Under the pieces are notes generated by a model. The model saw only the letters and a program-made list of their open reading frames with translations. It was not told the DNA's origin and made no database searches. The position numbers and the translations under genes are program-made. From the NCBI GenBank assembly GCA_008694505.1, contig VZDJ01000662.1, positions 124,001-188,000 of the forward strand: a stretch of DNA of 64,000 nt, read 5' to 3'. This document shows positions 50,101 to 61,870 of this stretch, in pieces. Each line of letters begins with the position of its first letter. The first letter of the stretch is position 1. This DNA comes from Cyanoderma ruficeps. Taxonomy: Eukaryota > Chordata > Aves > Passeriformes > Timaliidae.

Positions 50101-51499
50101 GTGGTTGTGGAGCAGTAAGGTTATCTGAAAAGTATTTAGTGAGTCATAAGATCTGGAGAGAGAATAGCAAATAATTAACAGACATAAAAATCAGATTGTT
50201 GTTCTTAATAATAATCATGGTACTGCTTTTAACTGACTGATTTCATAACACAAATAATAGACTATTATAAAGATTAATGCTGTGGAAGTTGATACAATAG
50301 GATTTCTTGAAATAAGCATCCTGTAATATATATGTATTATGTATGGAGTGATCTTCTGCATACTGCACTTATCTGAACAGTCAAAAAGCATTAGAGTAAG
50401 AGTTGTTTTCTGATGGTAAGAAGCTGTGCAAGTGAGGGTAAAGAAAATAACCCCAATTCAAACATTTTTCAAGATTTATATCTTCTGTAAAAAGCCCTTT
50501 GATTTTCATACTTTTATTCAGGAGAGAGAAAATTGCCAACACCTCTAGTATGATTCAGGCACGTATTTTGCAAAATATACTTGGCCCTAAGTATTGGCTT
50601 TTATTTAAATTTTCACCAAATTTATTTCATTATACTGCCTTCTAAAGCTCTTCACTCAATTTCTGTCTATTTTATGAAAAACTATACGGTTGCAGGGCGC
50701 TAATCTGAGTGTTCTAACATGGATACAGTAGATGGACTGGATGTGAAAAGTGTATGTCAAATGTATTTTCACTACTGAACAAAGTGATGAGTTCACTTAA
50801 TAGCTTATTATTAAATGTTCACTGATAATTATAATGTATGAAAAGCCAGATGGTCTCAGTTTAGAAGACAATGCATGTATTTTAGAAACTGAATGCATAT
50901 TGCCTTCTTGGTCATTAAGGAACATTTTATATAACACGTAAAGGGAAAAAAAAACACTAACATATATGTGTTTTGCACACTGGTGAATAGACTTGCATGG
51001 CTATCTCTGGTATTGACATCCTTTTAAAATTTGGGAAAATAATGCTATATCACCTACTGGTAAAAGTTTATAACTGAAGAAACAGTTCTCAATCTTACTC
51101 TTTGCTAGCAGAGAATATGATGAGATGGTTTTGAACACTGAGGCAGAACAAATTTATGGATTATGTGAGACCAATCAAATGTATATTAAATTGAAGAAGA
51201 TGGTTTGAAATAGATGCCTAATGGTAAGAGAGTTAGAGATTTTTATAGAAGATCCCAAATTCCACTGCATTGCATGCAAAAAATTTGGAGTGTACTCTTG
51301 CTTTGGAAGACTCAGGAGATCTGTTACTGGTGGCTGAAGAAGATTCCTGAACACTTAATTTCTGCCACCAAGTTTTCTAAAAACACAAATTTGTTGTTTA
51401 GTAGCACAATAGATTTTCAAGAATCTCCAACATCTACTAGCTATAGACATGGAAAATAAAAACCCCTTATAAAATTTACAAGTAAATTTATAGCATTAA
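47153..51499. other. Unannotated AT-rich sequence
   Basis: Nothing recognised beyond homopolymers and an AT-only patch at about 49590-49650 with several TTAATTAA-like palindromes. Confidence 0.5.
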
Positions 51500-51511
51500 C
51501 CCCCCCCCCCC
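51500..51511. repeat. Poly(C) run
   Basis: Twelve consecutive C in AT-rich surroundings. Confidence 0.9.
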
Positions 51512-51569
51512 AATTTCCTATATATTTTAACAAATCAGTGTGTAAAAGAATGCTACATTTTTAGATAAT

Positions 51570-51592
51570 AAAACAAACAAACAAACAAACAA
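51570..51592. repeat. (AAAC)n microsatellite
   Basis: Five to six AAAC units. Confidence 0.9.
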
Positions 51593-54500
51593 GCTGATTT
51601 TCAGCAGCCGTTAGGTGTTTTGAAATGTAACCATGAACTTTTTGGAATTGAACAGGTTAAATTACCTTACAGTGCTATCAGATTCCCATCCCAGACTCAC
51701 AGGTATTTGGCTTCTTTAAGTTCTTTATATTCTGTGTACAATGGAAACAGCTTGGTAATTTGCTAGGGGCAGAATGTGAAACTGAAGGAAATTACAGAGA
51801 ATTAGAGTACTGGGAGAGCTTCAAAGTCTGGTCTGGAGTTTTACTGAAAGGGGTTTACCCAAACACAATGGGTCTGTTAATGAGAGGCCATCCTAGGGAC
51901 ACCGATATCATAGATAAATTCTTTAGTATGCAAATATTTCTAGTACTGTGTTTGGTTTAAGAAATCTCTTTGAAAATTTTTGAAACGTGTAATACTCCAT
52001 CATTTTTTCTTATAATACAAACTTGCCCTTGGATTAATGAGATGGGGAGATAAAGTATCTCCCATTTGCTGTATTAGGCAAGAAACTTCACAGGTAAAAC
52101 TGCTTTAGGATGCTGCTTCTGCCATTTTTAAGAGTGATAGGCACATGTTCATGTGAACTGTTGGTAATAAAGTCAGTCCACGGTGTAATGTTCATGTTGA
52201 AGCTATATATCATTAGAATAGAGCCACATTCACCAAAGAATTAATGAAACCTTCTCTGTATTTTTCTCTACCGTGTGCAACTATCTGATAAGGTAATGTC
52301 GAATGATAAATGGAGTTTACAGTGAACTGCTAGATTCAATCTTTGACTGTAAATCTTCAAAGCTAGCTTCTTTCAACAAAGCTAAAATTACTGCAGTGCA
52401 CACCAACTGTTGCTTGAATCAAATTTGTCCTGACGAGGATAGTATCTCTTGCAAAATCTTCCTTAAATGGGGTCACAAAGAGTTCATGATGAAAAAGCTG
52501 AATGGAAAAATTTCTTCTACAGTGGTAGAATTTTTTTATTCAAATATGAGGTGTAGATACTTTTTACATCAGAATATGTGTGATTTTATATATAGTTTAA
52601 TATTACCAAAATAAATTTATTTTTATCATATCATTTCTGAAGAAATGTTGTGACCTCCTTTGAAAATTCTTTTCATTCTCAGTCCTCTTGAGCGCTTAAC
52701 CCTGCTTGTTCTTTCATGAATATTTGTTTGACAATGATATAAATGAAAATTAAAACTGTCATGATTGATTCATTATAGCCTTAAGCTTTTACTACAAAGA
52801 TTCCTGTATATTTTAATGCAGGATTTAAAAAGCAGACATTGGTTAGGCAAACTTCTCATTTCCTTTTCACATATTAATTCCAATTTAAGGTTTGAATCAT
52901 GTCAATCTTTCCTCACCAAAATCTATTGCTGAATCAATAGGATTTCTTGCTACAGATTTTGACTGTAAATAGGTAAAGCTGCAATAGCTGAGCTCATATG
53001 ACAGCTGAAACAGACATAGAAGTGTTGTTTTAGATTCGCTTCAGTGACAGCATCATTAATCATAGAGCAAAGCCTATAGGAAGAGGTGGGTCATTCAAAG
53101 CACATTTTGTAAAGTGTGTACAAAGTACACATTGGCATATTTTGGGGGGAAAGCATAGAACTTATTTTTCAGTTGTATATTCCTTGTGAATTTGGATTAA
53201 AACAATGGAATAAGGGAATGTAATTAAGAAAAATAAGTTTAATTTTGAACTTTCTATGCATGAGCTTTAAATTAAAGCAGAATTTTCAGTGCTTCAGTAA
53301 ATAATTTTGCTACTGAGAAAATGTCAAAGACAAAAACCAGGATCAGGTTACTTTTCCTGTTAAACTATCCACGGGTGAATTGGCTGAAATACTTTTGTTC
53401 TTTTCTGGTAATCAGAGATGAAAAATAGCAATAAGTAAATGTTCAAGTTAAAAAGTAATTAAAAGAAGTATAGAAAGGTTTAAAATATCAGCTGTCTCAG
53501 AGAGAAGTAGGAGGTGTAAGTTTAGAAACCAATGAACAATTAAAAGAAGGTAGAGGGGAACTTAATGTCCAGGCTTTTTCATGCTAGCAAACTTGAAAGA
53601 GGATGTGCAAATTGGCCAAGTACAATACATACAATATAAAAAAACTATTTTAAAGAAAGGATGTAATTGAAACATGGGATTGAGTCCTGGAAGGCTAACA
53701 AGTTAGCACAGACTGAGTGCTAATTATGTATTTTCATGGATGCAGACAAAATCCAAAATTTCTCTAGACTGCTGCTTTTTTGGAAGGAGGGGAAGGAGTT
53801 AAGCAAAAAGAAGTCTGAGGCCTTAAGACAGAGATAACAACTAAGAGCTTTCGTTGTCAGCTACCATATTCATCCTCTCTGAAAGTGTTTCTTCCTGGGC
53901 AGTGTCAGAAACAGTGGTGAAATAAATGAATTATTAATGTCCAATAGTGCAGAAAATCTGGTGATCTACCTTAATAAAAAATGAGAAGGGTTCGTTTTGA
54001 CAGCCTCAGTGTAGACATTCACCTATATATACACTATATATATACTTCACCTATGTGTACTGATTCAGGGAAAGTGCAAGGTCACAAATAAACAGGCAAA
54101 TGGGAGGAGTTAGGTGTCTGTGAAGGGAGGGCAGAGACCTGCATGAGGTCACAGGACTCTCTCCACACAGTTATACTGAGATACCTTCGATTCAGACAAG
54201 GAATTATTCCCCTAATTTCCTATCAATTAGCTACACTTACAGATGGAGGGGAATTTTGTGAATTGATTTTTCCCTCTGGATCCCCACCTCTTGCTAGCAT
54301 TTTCTTGCTAGTGTTGCCATAAATGATTTATTGAGAAGGCTGATAATAATTAATTGCTTTGTGAAAGCCAACAACATATTTGTTTGTATGTGTGTACTCC
54401 ACAAAAAGTTATGTGAGAAGTGTAAGCCTGGAAAGTGCTGAGTACCTCTTACTCCTCTTGTGTCTCCTGCACCTTTCCATTTCGAAATTATATTCATACA

Positions 54501-57500
54501 CAAATAAGACAATATTTAAAAATTTGATCAATTAATACAAACAAAACATCCAAAAACTACAGACCCTATTAAATATATGTGAAATCTTTTGTGGATTATA
54601 TTTATTGTATTTTGTCCCATTTTATATATAGCACAGAGAAGTCTGAAGGAAAAAAATACAAAAGATAACAAAAACAAATGAAGAAAAAACCAGCTACAGA
54701 AACAAAGAACTTTCTCTTGAGAGTTAGCTTGTAACACTTTCTACTTTTATTGAGGCTGTCCAAATGGAAGAATAATTTAATTTGTTAGTCTTTCAAGTCT
54801 GTTGCAAATAACATTTCTCTGAGTGTTGTAGTTCCACTTTTCTAGCAAAGAAATGTATGAACTGTGTACTCTCACCTAAGGAGAGCTGTATCTTTCTGCC
54901 CACAATGATTATATAGGAGAAGATGGGGAGTTTGCATCTGCAATAGGCAAACTGTTCAAGCAACATTGTCAGAAAAAGGTTAATAAGCCACCATCAATAG
55001 TCTGTTAATATTTAATAGGTGCAATTGGATGAGACTATGTGTTTAGGTATCAGCTACTGTTTTTGAGAGAGTGATGCAGGGCTTGAAGTGAAATACGTTG
55101 AAGATACACTTAGACGTAGGAAACCATACAACATAATTGTTTAAAGTAGGAAAATGCATCTACACCTATACACACAGAATGTAAAAGCTATAAATTGATT
55201 TTGAATTCCATTTCAGTGGCAAGTAATGATCCAGTATTGATCTAAACTCAGTTTTGACAAGATGTATAAAACTGAACTCCACTGACTTTCCTAAACTTAC
55301 TTTTTGAAAGTACTTTCTTTATTAAGTCTGTTGACTTCTGCCACAAAAAATACTAGTGGAAACAGGAAACTTTTACTTTGGGGATGCAGAATCTTTAGAT
55401 GTACTAAAACACATTAAGTTATTAGCTGTGCAGTCTACTGGATGTAGAAACCACTTTATTCCATCCTATTATGTTAAAGAAAAATGCCACCTAATCAATA
55501 TGGTATTTATATATTCAGATGGCATCTCTTTTTTGGTACATCCTGAGTAACAGTAAAAATATACCAGCAGAATATTCCAGTTATAAAATGGTTTAAATTA
55601 GGCCATCTCCTTCTAATGATGGCATTCAATTACATTAAATATTTATTTTTGTACGATACATGAAGAAATTAATGCCATGTTCAAACTCTGACACTAAAGG
55701 GTTTTTTTGAGTTATGTAGCATATTCACACATGAATGGTAATCTTGCATAAAATACGTTAATGCTCACAGTTTAGCTGTTGCATCTATTTTAAGTATTTT
55801 GAAATATCATGAAGCTTTAAAAAATGTTTTGCTGCAGCATGTAAAAGTCACTTAAAAGACAAATGGCAATCCTGTCATCAAGACGTGACCCACTTTATTA
55901 TTAGTTATGGTAATGCCTATTTTAAAACACTTGAAGTTTTACTGGGTTAGCCTGTTGTGAGTAATTTCTGAAAACTGGTTTTAAACATTGTTTTAAACAC
56001 ACTTTATTAGCTGTACAACATATCTATTTGTCTTTTGGCACTTTCTCTGCATAATGAAACAGATAGTTTCTGGTCTGTAAGGTTTATTAGAATTAAATAA
56101 ATCTGAGGATGAAAAATCCTCTGGTCCATATGATATTGCTGCTAAAGTAGGCTTTTTTGATTTTTGTCAAATTACTTCCTGTGATTTTAAAATCAATTTC
56201 AACAGAAATTTAAGTAATTATATCGCTAATAGTTAAAAGGCTGAAATATTATAACACTGCGTATGGATTTAGATTGCTTTCTCCTGAAACATTATTCTAT
56301 TTCAGTTCATTATTTTCTATAAAAATGCATATGGTCTGTCTCAAATTTTTTTATTAAAGTAGTTACAGGAGTTTCTTCCTTTACAAATAATGTAAAGATA
56401 CTAAAGTTATAAAAATCAAAATAAATTTAAAAAGAAAAAACCACAGAATTTTATAATTTTATTGATTTTGGATAACAAAAGTTATCACAGATTTATTTTC
56501 CTCTTCCAGAGAAGAACAGAAGTTTCAAAATGTCAAAATCCTCAGGGCAGGAAAATTGCCTTTTTTCTACCCTCAATCCAAATTCAGACTATGTAGTTTC
56601 ATGTATAATCTCATGTATGTTATGGCTTTGTTATAATAAAGAGTAAAATATGGGGTCTTTTTTAGGTGATTGTGCAATTTCAGCAGATTTCCTCCTAAAA
56701 ATATAATGCATCCAGTTACATTTATTGTAAAGCCAAGTAAATATCTGCCTATGCAAATGTGTTCTTGCATCACGGACCATGACGCATTCCTAACTTTATG
56801 TGGATATGTATTAAATAATGTGAATTGCATATATTATTCTCCTTTGAAAACAGAAAATTTAAAAATTTCCAATAAAAATGTTTATTAAAAAGACATAATT
56901 AGTAAATTAAGAGAGTTTGGATTCATCAGCTCTCTTATTAAAAAAAACCAAAATCAATACCAACTAAATGTGATGGTTAGAAAAATGATACACCATTGTA
57001 AATGTGGTGGATATTATTGAGTTTATTCTTATATATACTTATATATATTCTTATATATACTTCTGTCTTATAATAATACAGTTTTCTTACAGTTGACTTC
57101 AGTTGACTGAAACTTAGCATTTCAGTTTAAGGCAGAACATTTAGATTTATTTAGGGTGCTTTATAAAACAGCTGAGACAACAGTAAAAATGGAAGATAGA
57201 GCACAGAATTGATTCTCCTCATCAGACACAAAGATCGTCCACAGTTTCAAATTGTTTTGCACTTAGTAAACACTGAGTTGTATTTGCTCAAGTTGCCTAA
57301 ATTATCAGGTGTCTGTGATGAATTTTGGGAGGAGGTTTACGGAATCTGCTTCCATGCAGCTGGCTGGTGCTGTATTCATGCACATTTTTCTCTCTATATT
57401 GAAAAAAAGAACTCACTGCTTTCATGGTGAATATGTAAGAAAAATAATATTATTTAATTGTGTTATACTAACAACATGCATTTAGCAAAAATAGGAAAGT

Positions 57501-57602
57501 CTTATTTGAATATTTTAGCTTTAAAATTCTTCTGGATTTCTACATAATTGGAAGCTGGAATAATGTAACAATGTCTGTATGGAATAATACTATCAATATT
57601 TT
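51593..57602. other. Unannotated AT-rich sequence
   Basis: No gene or interspersed repeat recognised. ORFs at 52303-52614 (103 codons) and 55356-55550 have no domain. TA-rich patches lie at about 54023-54045 and 57029-57060. Confidence 0.5.
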
Positions 57603-57682
57603 GGGCTATCAGTAAAAATTGACGATAAGTACTCATGACCAGGGGCTATCAGTAAAAATTGACAATAAGTACTTATGACCAA
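57603..57682. repeat. 40-bp tandem duplication
   Basis: Two adjacent 40-bp units starting GGGCTATCAGTAAAAATTGA, differing by about three or four substitutions (GACGAT/GACAAT, ACTCAT/ACTTAT). Confidence 0.93.
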
Positions 57683-60261
57683 TGAATAAATGAAATAAAC
57701 TGTATCATCTGTGCACTAATTCTTAATGTTAGGCCACAGAGCTCTCTTTTACACTAGATGCAAAACTGTATGAAGTGATATATTCATTGGTATGTTTATA
57801 TAATTACTGCAATGCATAACGGGTTAGTTCATATCACCATGGACAGTATACAGTATGGATGAAATTCCAGGTTTTGAGTTCCAAAGTGAGGCAGATGGAC
57901 TTTATCAAGGGGTAAAATCAAAGCAATGCACAGGCTTCTCTTTTTTATCCTTCTTTTTGTTTTCTTCCTATTGCCACTGGTATTGATTGAGATGACTAAT
58001 AAGCAATAAAGCAACAGTAAGAATTTTTCAAAAAGCAGAAAAGACCTAAAAATGCAAGCACCATGTATACATCTGGAAGGAGAATGAAGAGTAAAATACT
58101 CAGCTGCTGCTTCAGTTTTGCAGTCAGCCTTACAAAACTGTGAGAACAAGAAAGATAATTAATTTGGTTACGGTACTGACATTCAAGTTTCTTCAGTGAC
58201 ACCTTTTGGTCTAATTCAGTGAAGGCAGAGTCTGAAATGAAATGTAAAGAAGTCATAAGGTTTACTCATTGTAGAAAGAAGTCTGAGTTTAATCTTCAGA
58301 CTTTCTATCAACTTCCTATCTGCTTTGGAATTCTTATATACCCCAGTGACATTTAAGTTAAATACCTCAATTTTTTTTTCCCCAATTTTGTCTATGAACC
58401 TGAATTTTTTCTTGTTCATACTAAGATGAGCCACTATCAATGCCACTTAAAAAAGTTTAATGGTATATGATTTTTTTTTCATTTTTATACTCTCTAGAGT
58501 GCCTAGAGATAAGTTGTGACAACAGTGAATGTCTCTGTGCTTGACTTTCTTTCTTAGATGTGTGTCTTGGGACAGCTCCATATTGCTAATAGGGCACAAA
58601 TAAAGGAGTTCTGTCAAGGTCTGCTAGGGTTTTAATGTCTATGTGACTCAGTACAAAACTATATAGCACTACATGCCCGGGTCCCAAATGCAGTATAGCT
58701 GCATTTGAGAAGTAATAGCCATGACTAATTCAATCAGAGCTTAGAGCTGCACTGAGGCAACTTTCTATGTCTAGTTCAAAAGCTGACTTGGACACAGGGA
58801 TTTTGAGTACAGCTGCACTACATAGCTATTACAAAGAACACATTTATCAAGTGGCATTTATCTCACTGGCATGTGAGTAAATCAAGTAAAATTACAGCAG
58901 TGTCAGTTATCAGAGCCAATCTCTCCTTCAGTTGCTTCATTTGAAGGCAAATGAAAGAAAGTGCTGGAATTAAGAAAATCAGTTTTTCAGATTCAAGAAA
59001 ACATATTTCATTATATCTATGAAATGCACCAGGTCAGAATATGTCCCAAATACCCAGGTTATGTATAAGATGTATGGGCTGATTTGTTGGTACAAATGTT
59101 ATAAAAATAATGTAACTGTTAGCATTTCACACTGAGCTGTAAACTTGATGAAGCTCAAATGTGTCCTAAATTCAAGTAGCACTTGGGTAAAAAGGGTGTC
59201 TAGAAATGTTTTCCTTCAGTTTCTCCCTCCTTTGCTGTCAATGATCTAGTTTAATCCATTTTAAACTCTCTAACCTAGTTTTTCATTGCTCATTTTTTGT
59301 CTGTTTGGTTTCAGGTGGTGGTTTTTTCTTTGGTTTGGTTTGTTGGTTTTTTTAACAGAAAATTACAGCCAGATTGTCGCCTCCCAGCCTTCCCCTACAA
59401 TGTATGACTTATACACAAATAGCAGCTACTTTTTTTCTTTTTTTTTTTTGCTACTGTTTTTCTGGTGTCCTACCTAGGGATGAGTGCTTATTAAGCAAAG
59501 AAGATACCTAGCAACAGAAAATGTAAAAAATTGTCTCTTTTATCTCCTTCCTAAGGAGCCCAGTGAAAAAAGATGCTGAGGCAAAGAGCAATAAAAGGCG
59601 GTCAGAGTGTTTCTATTGCAGAAGACACCTGACTGCTCGGAGGCTACAACTGTTGACATAAATTAGAGTATCTTTCAAACTGCTGTAATGTGGCTGAGAC
59701 AGCCCCATCATAACTGGCTTGGCTGCATCCTGTTCAGCCCTTTAAAGAGAAGGCGGATGTTGCAAAAAGTCATTTTCCAAGAGTGCATTAAAAATCTCTG
59801 TAGCCTTACATAGATTAGGAAAACTACCTTATACTTTCTTTATTATTTGAAAACATGGAAAGTGGATACTAAATAGGGAAAAAGGAGATGCAAAAATGAC
59901 ATCTTTTTAATTAAAAAGAATGAAAAATTATTTGGAGGAAATTGTAATATTATGAAAAATTTCAGACCATGTTAAGGGAGATTGGTGAAAATAGGTGTTA
60001 GCTGGATCCTATTCATAAGCATTTCAAAGTAGATAATGCAGACAGAAAATTAATTTTTAGATGGAACAATAAAAATCAATTGTAACAATCACAGAAAAGC
60101 ATCCAAGGCTCCAGAGATATCATTCATTCCTAATTATTAATTAGAGATAATCAACTACTATGATATTTAACTTGTTAAGTCAATTTGTATTTTCTAACCA
60201 TAAAAAAATACTAATTTGAGTGTATCAAATATTGTCATATGCTACATGAAATATAGCTCAA
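57683..60261. other. Unannotated AT-rich sequence
   Basis: No gene recognised. T/G-rich low-complexity DNA at about 59305-59352 and T-rich DNA at 59430-59450. Overlapping minus-strand ORFs at 57829-58446 show no domain. Confidence 0.5.
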
Positions 60262-60822
60262 TTTTGCACTGCTGTAGCCTCATCATTTGGGCATTGGGTG
60301 CAGTTTTGGGCAACACATTATTAAAAAACATATCAAGTAATCAGTGAGTGTCCAGATAAGGGCAATGGGGATGGTGAAGGACCTTGAGGTGAAGCTGTAT
60401 GAGGAGCAGCTGAGGTCACTTGGTCTGTTCAGCCTGGATAAGAGGAGACTGAGGAGAGAATTCACAGCGGTTTCATCTTCCTTGTGAGGGGAAGAACAGG
60501 GGCATGGACTGATCTTTTCCCTCTGCTGACAATGACACGTCCTGAGGGAATGGCCTGAAATTGTGTCAGGGGAGGTTTAGGTTGGATATCAGGAAAAGGT
60601 TCTTCACCCAGAGGGTGGCTGGGCACTGGAATGGGCACCCTAAGGGAAGAGATCACAGCACCAAGCCTGGCAGAATTCAAGGAGATTTAGATCATACTCA
60701 TAATACATATGGTGTGACTCTTGGTGTGTCCTGTGCAGAGTCAGGATTTGGACTTCGATAATCCTTGTGAGTCCCTTCCAACTCATGATGTTCAATAATT
60801 CAATGATTCTATGAAACATTAT
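60262..60822 (+). mobile_element. CR1 LINE 3' fragment
   Basis: Starts near GTGCAGTTTTGGGCAACACA (the CVQFWAPH region). It continues through GGTCTGTTCAGCCTGGATAA (GLFSLEKR), AGGGGAGGTTTAGGTTGGAT, AGGAAAAGGTTCTTCACCCA and GGGCACTGGAATGGGCACCC. It ends AATGATTCTATGA at about 60807-60820. The 5' end is truncated late in ORF2. The overall order is intact and substitutions are moderate, making it one of the better-preserved 3' ends in the window. Confidence 0.94.
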
Positions 60823-61549
60823 ATTTGAAATCTAACTCTTCAGCAGTGAACATGCTGTTGTTAAAGTTGTATTTAATCTGTAATATGTGTGTCCTTTGTC
60901 CAGAAGTAATAGCAGTCTATATAAATAATTACATGAATAAATAACTGTATTTCAGGAAAAAAAATGCACGACAAAACCCCTTAAATTTAATACAGTTATC
61001 AAGACTTTAAATGGACAAAACGCAATGGTTTTTGGAAAGCAAAATTCAGACCTATGGCAAGTACAGACCTTTGGCAGAAACGAGACAGGTAGTGGTATGT
61101 GGGTGGAGATGTTTAAATCATAAGTGGGACTCCTGGAGCCTGTTCTTCAGTGAGCTGCCAAATTCTGAAGCATATTCCAAACATGAAAATTAAGGACTTG
61201 AAGGGCTTTGGAATGAATTCCTCTACTTGAATGAATCCCATCTAAAAGAAATTTTAATCCTCAAAAGTGTAGTCTTTTGCTTAAAGTCTTAAATATGATG
61301 GCACCAGTACATCATTACTGCCTTGCTAAGGATGAGCTCTGCAAGGTGCTGAGCAAAGTGTCACTTTTGCAGCAAAGTTTTGAAGCATGTGCTTAACCAC
61401 ATAACACCCTAGGGAATAAAGCCTTAAGTGACCTTTTCCCTTTCTACTTTAGAAGATCACCACCTACTGTGGCTGGTTGCTATTTTGGCAAATAGTTGCA
61501 GCAGCCAAAATATACTTAGTAAGAAACTTTCTTACAACATTCAACATTT

Positions 61550-61555
<6 letters not shown>
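60823..61555. other. Unannotated AT-rich sequence
   Basis: Nothing recognised. Confidence 0.5.

Positions 61556-61584
<29 letters not shown>
61556..61584. repeat. Poly(A) run of 29
   Basis: Uninterrupted A-run followed by GAAAAAGGAAAAC. I see no retrogene body upstream and no flanking duplication. Confidence 0.95.
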
Positions 61585-61586
<2 letters not shown>

Positions 61587-61776
61587 AAAAGGAAAACAAT
61601 TTGAAGAAAGTACCTGAGAGTACCTTCATTCCAGTCTGTGAATCTGCTTAAATTAGCTCTAAGAGGTTAAAAGAAAGAGGAAAACGTCTTATTTTGAATT
61701 GCAGGATTGCATTCAAATTGATTTTGTTCACTTTGATGATTTGACATTTTTTTTGTACAGGATCAACTGTTATTGA

Positions 61777-61870
61777 GGATCTAAGAAACCTCTTGTTTAT
61801 GGCCTTCCTCNNNNNNNNNNNNNNNNNNNNNNNNNNGGATCTAAGAAACCTCTTGTTTATGGCCTTCCTC
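61777..61870. other. Assembly gap flanked by an exact 34-bp duplication
   Basis: The 34 bases at 61777-61810 (starting GGATCTAAGAAACC, ending GGCCTTCCTC) recur without mismatch at 61837-61870. Between them are 26 Ns (61811-61836). The right copy runs into a C-run, and the left copy stops just where that run would begin. This is most simply one locus represented twice around an unresolved homopolymer. Confidence 0.9.

Noticed and set aside
61556..61584. Poly(A) run as the tail of a processed retrogene
   Set aside because: No coding remnant, poly(A) signal or flanking target duplication could be found next to it.
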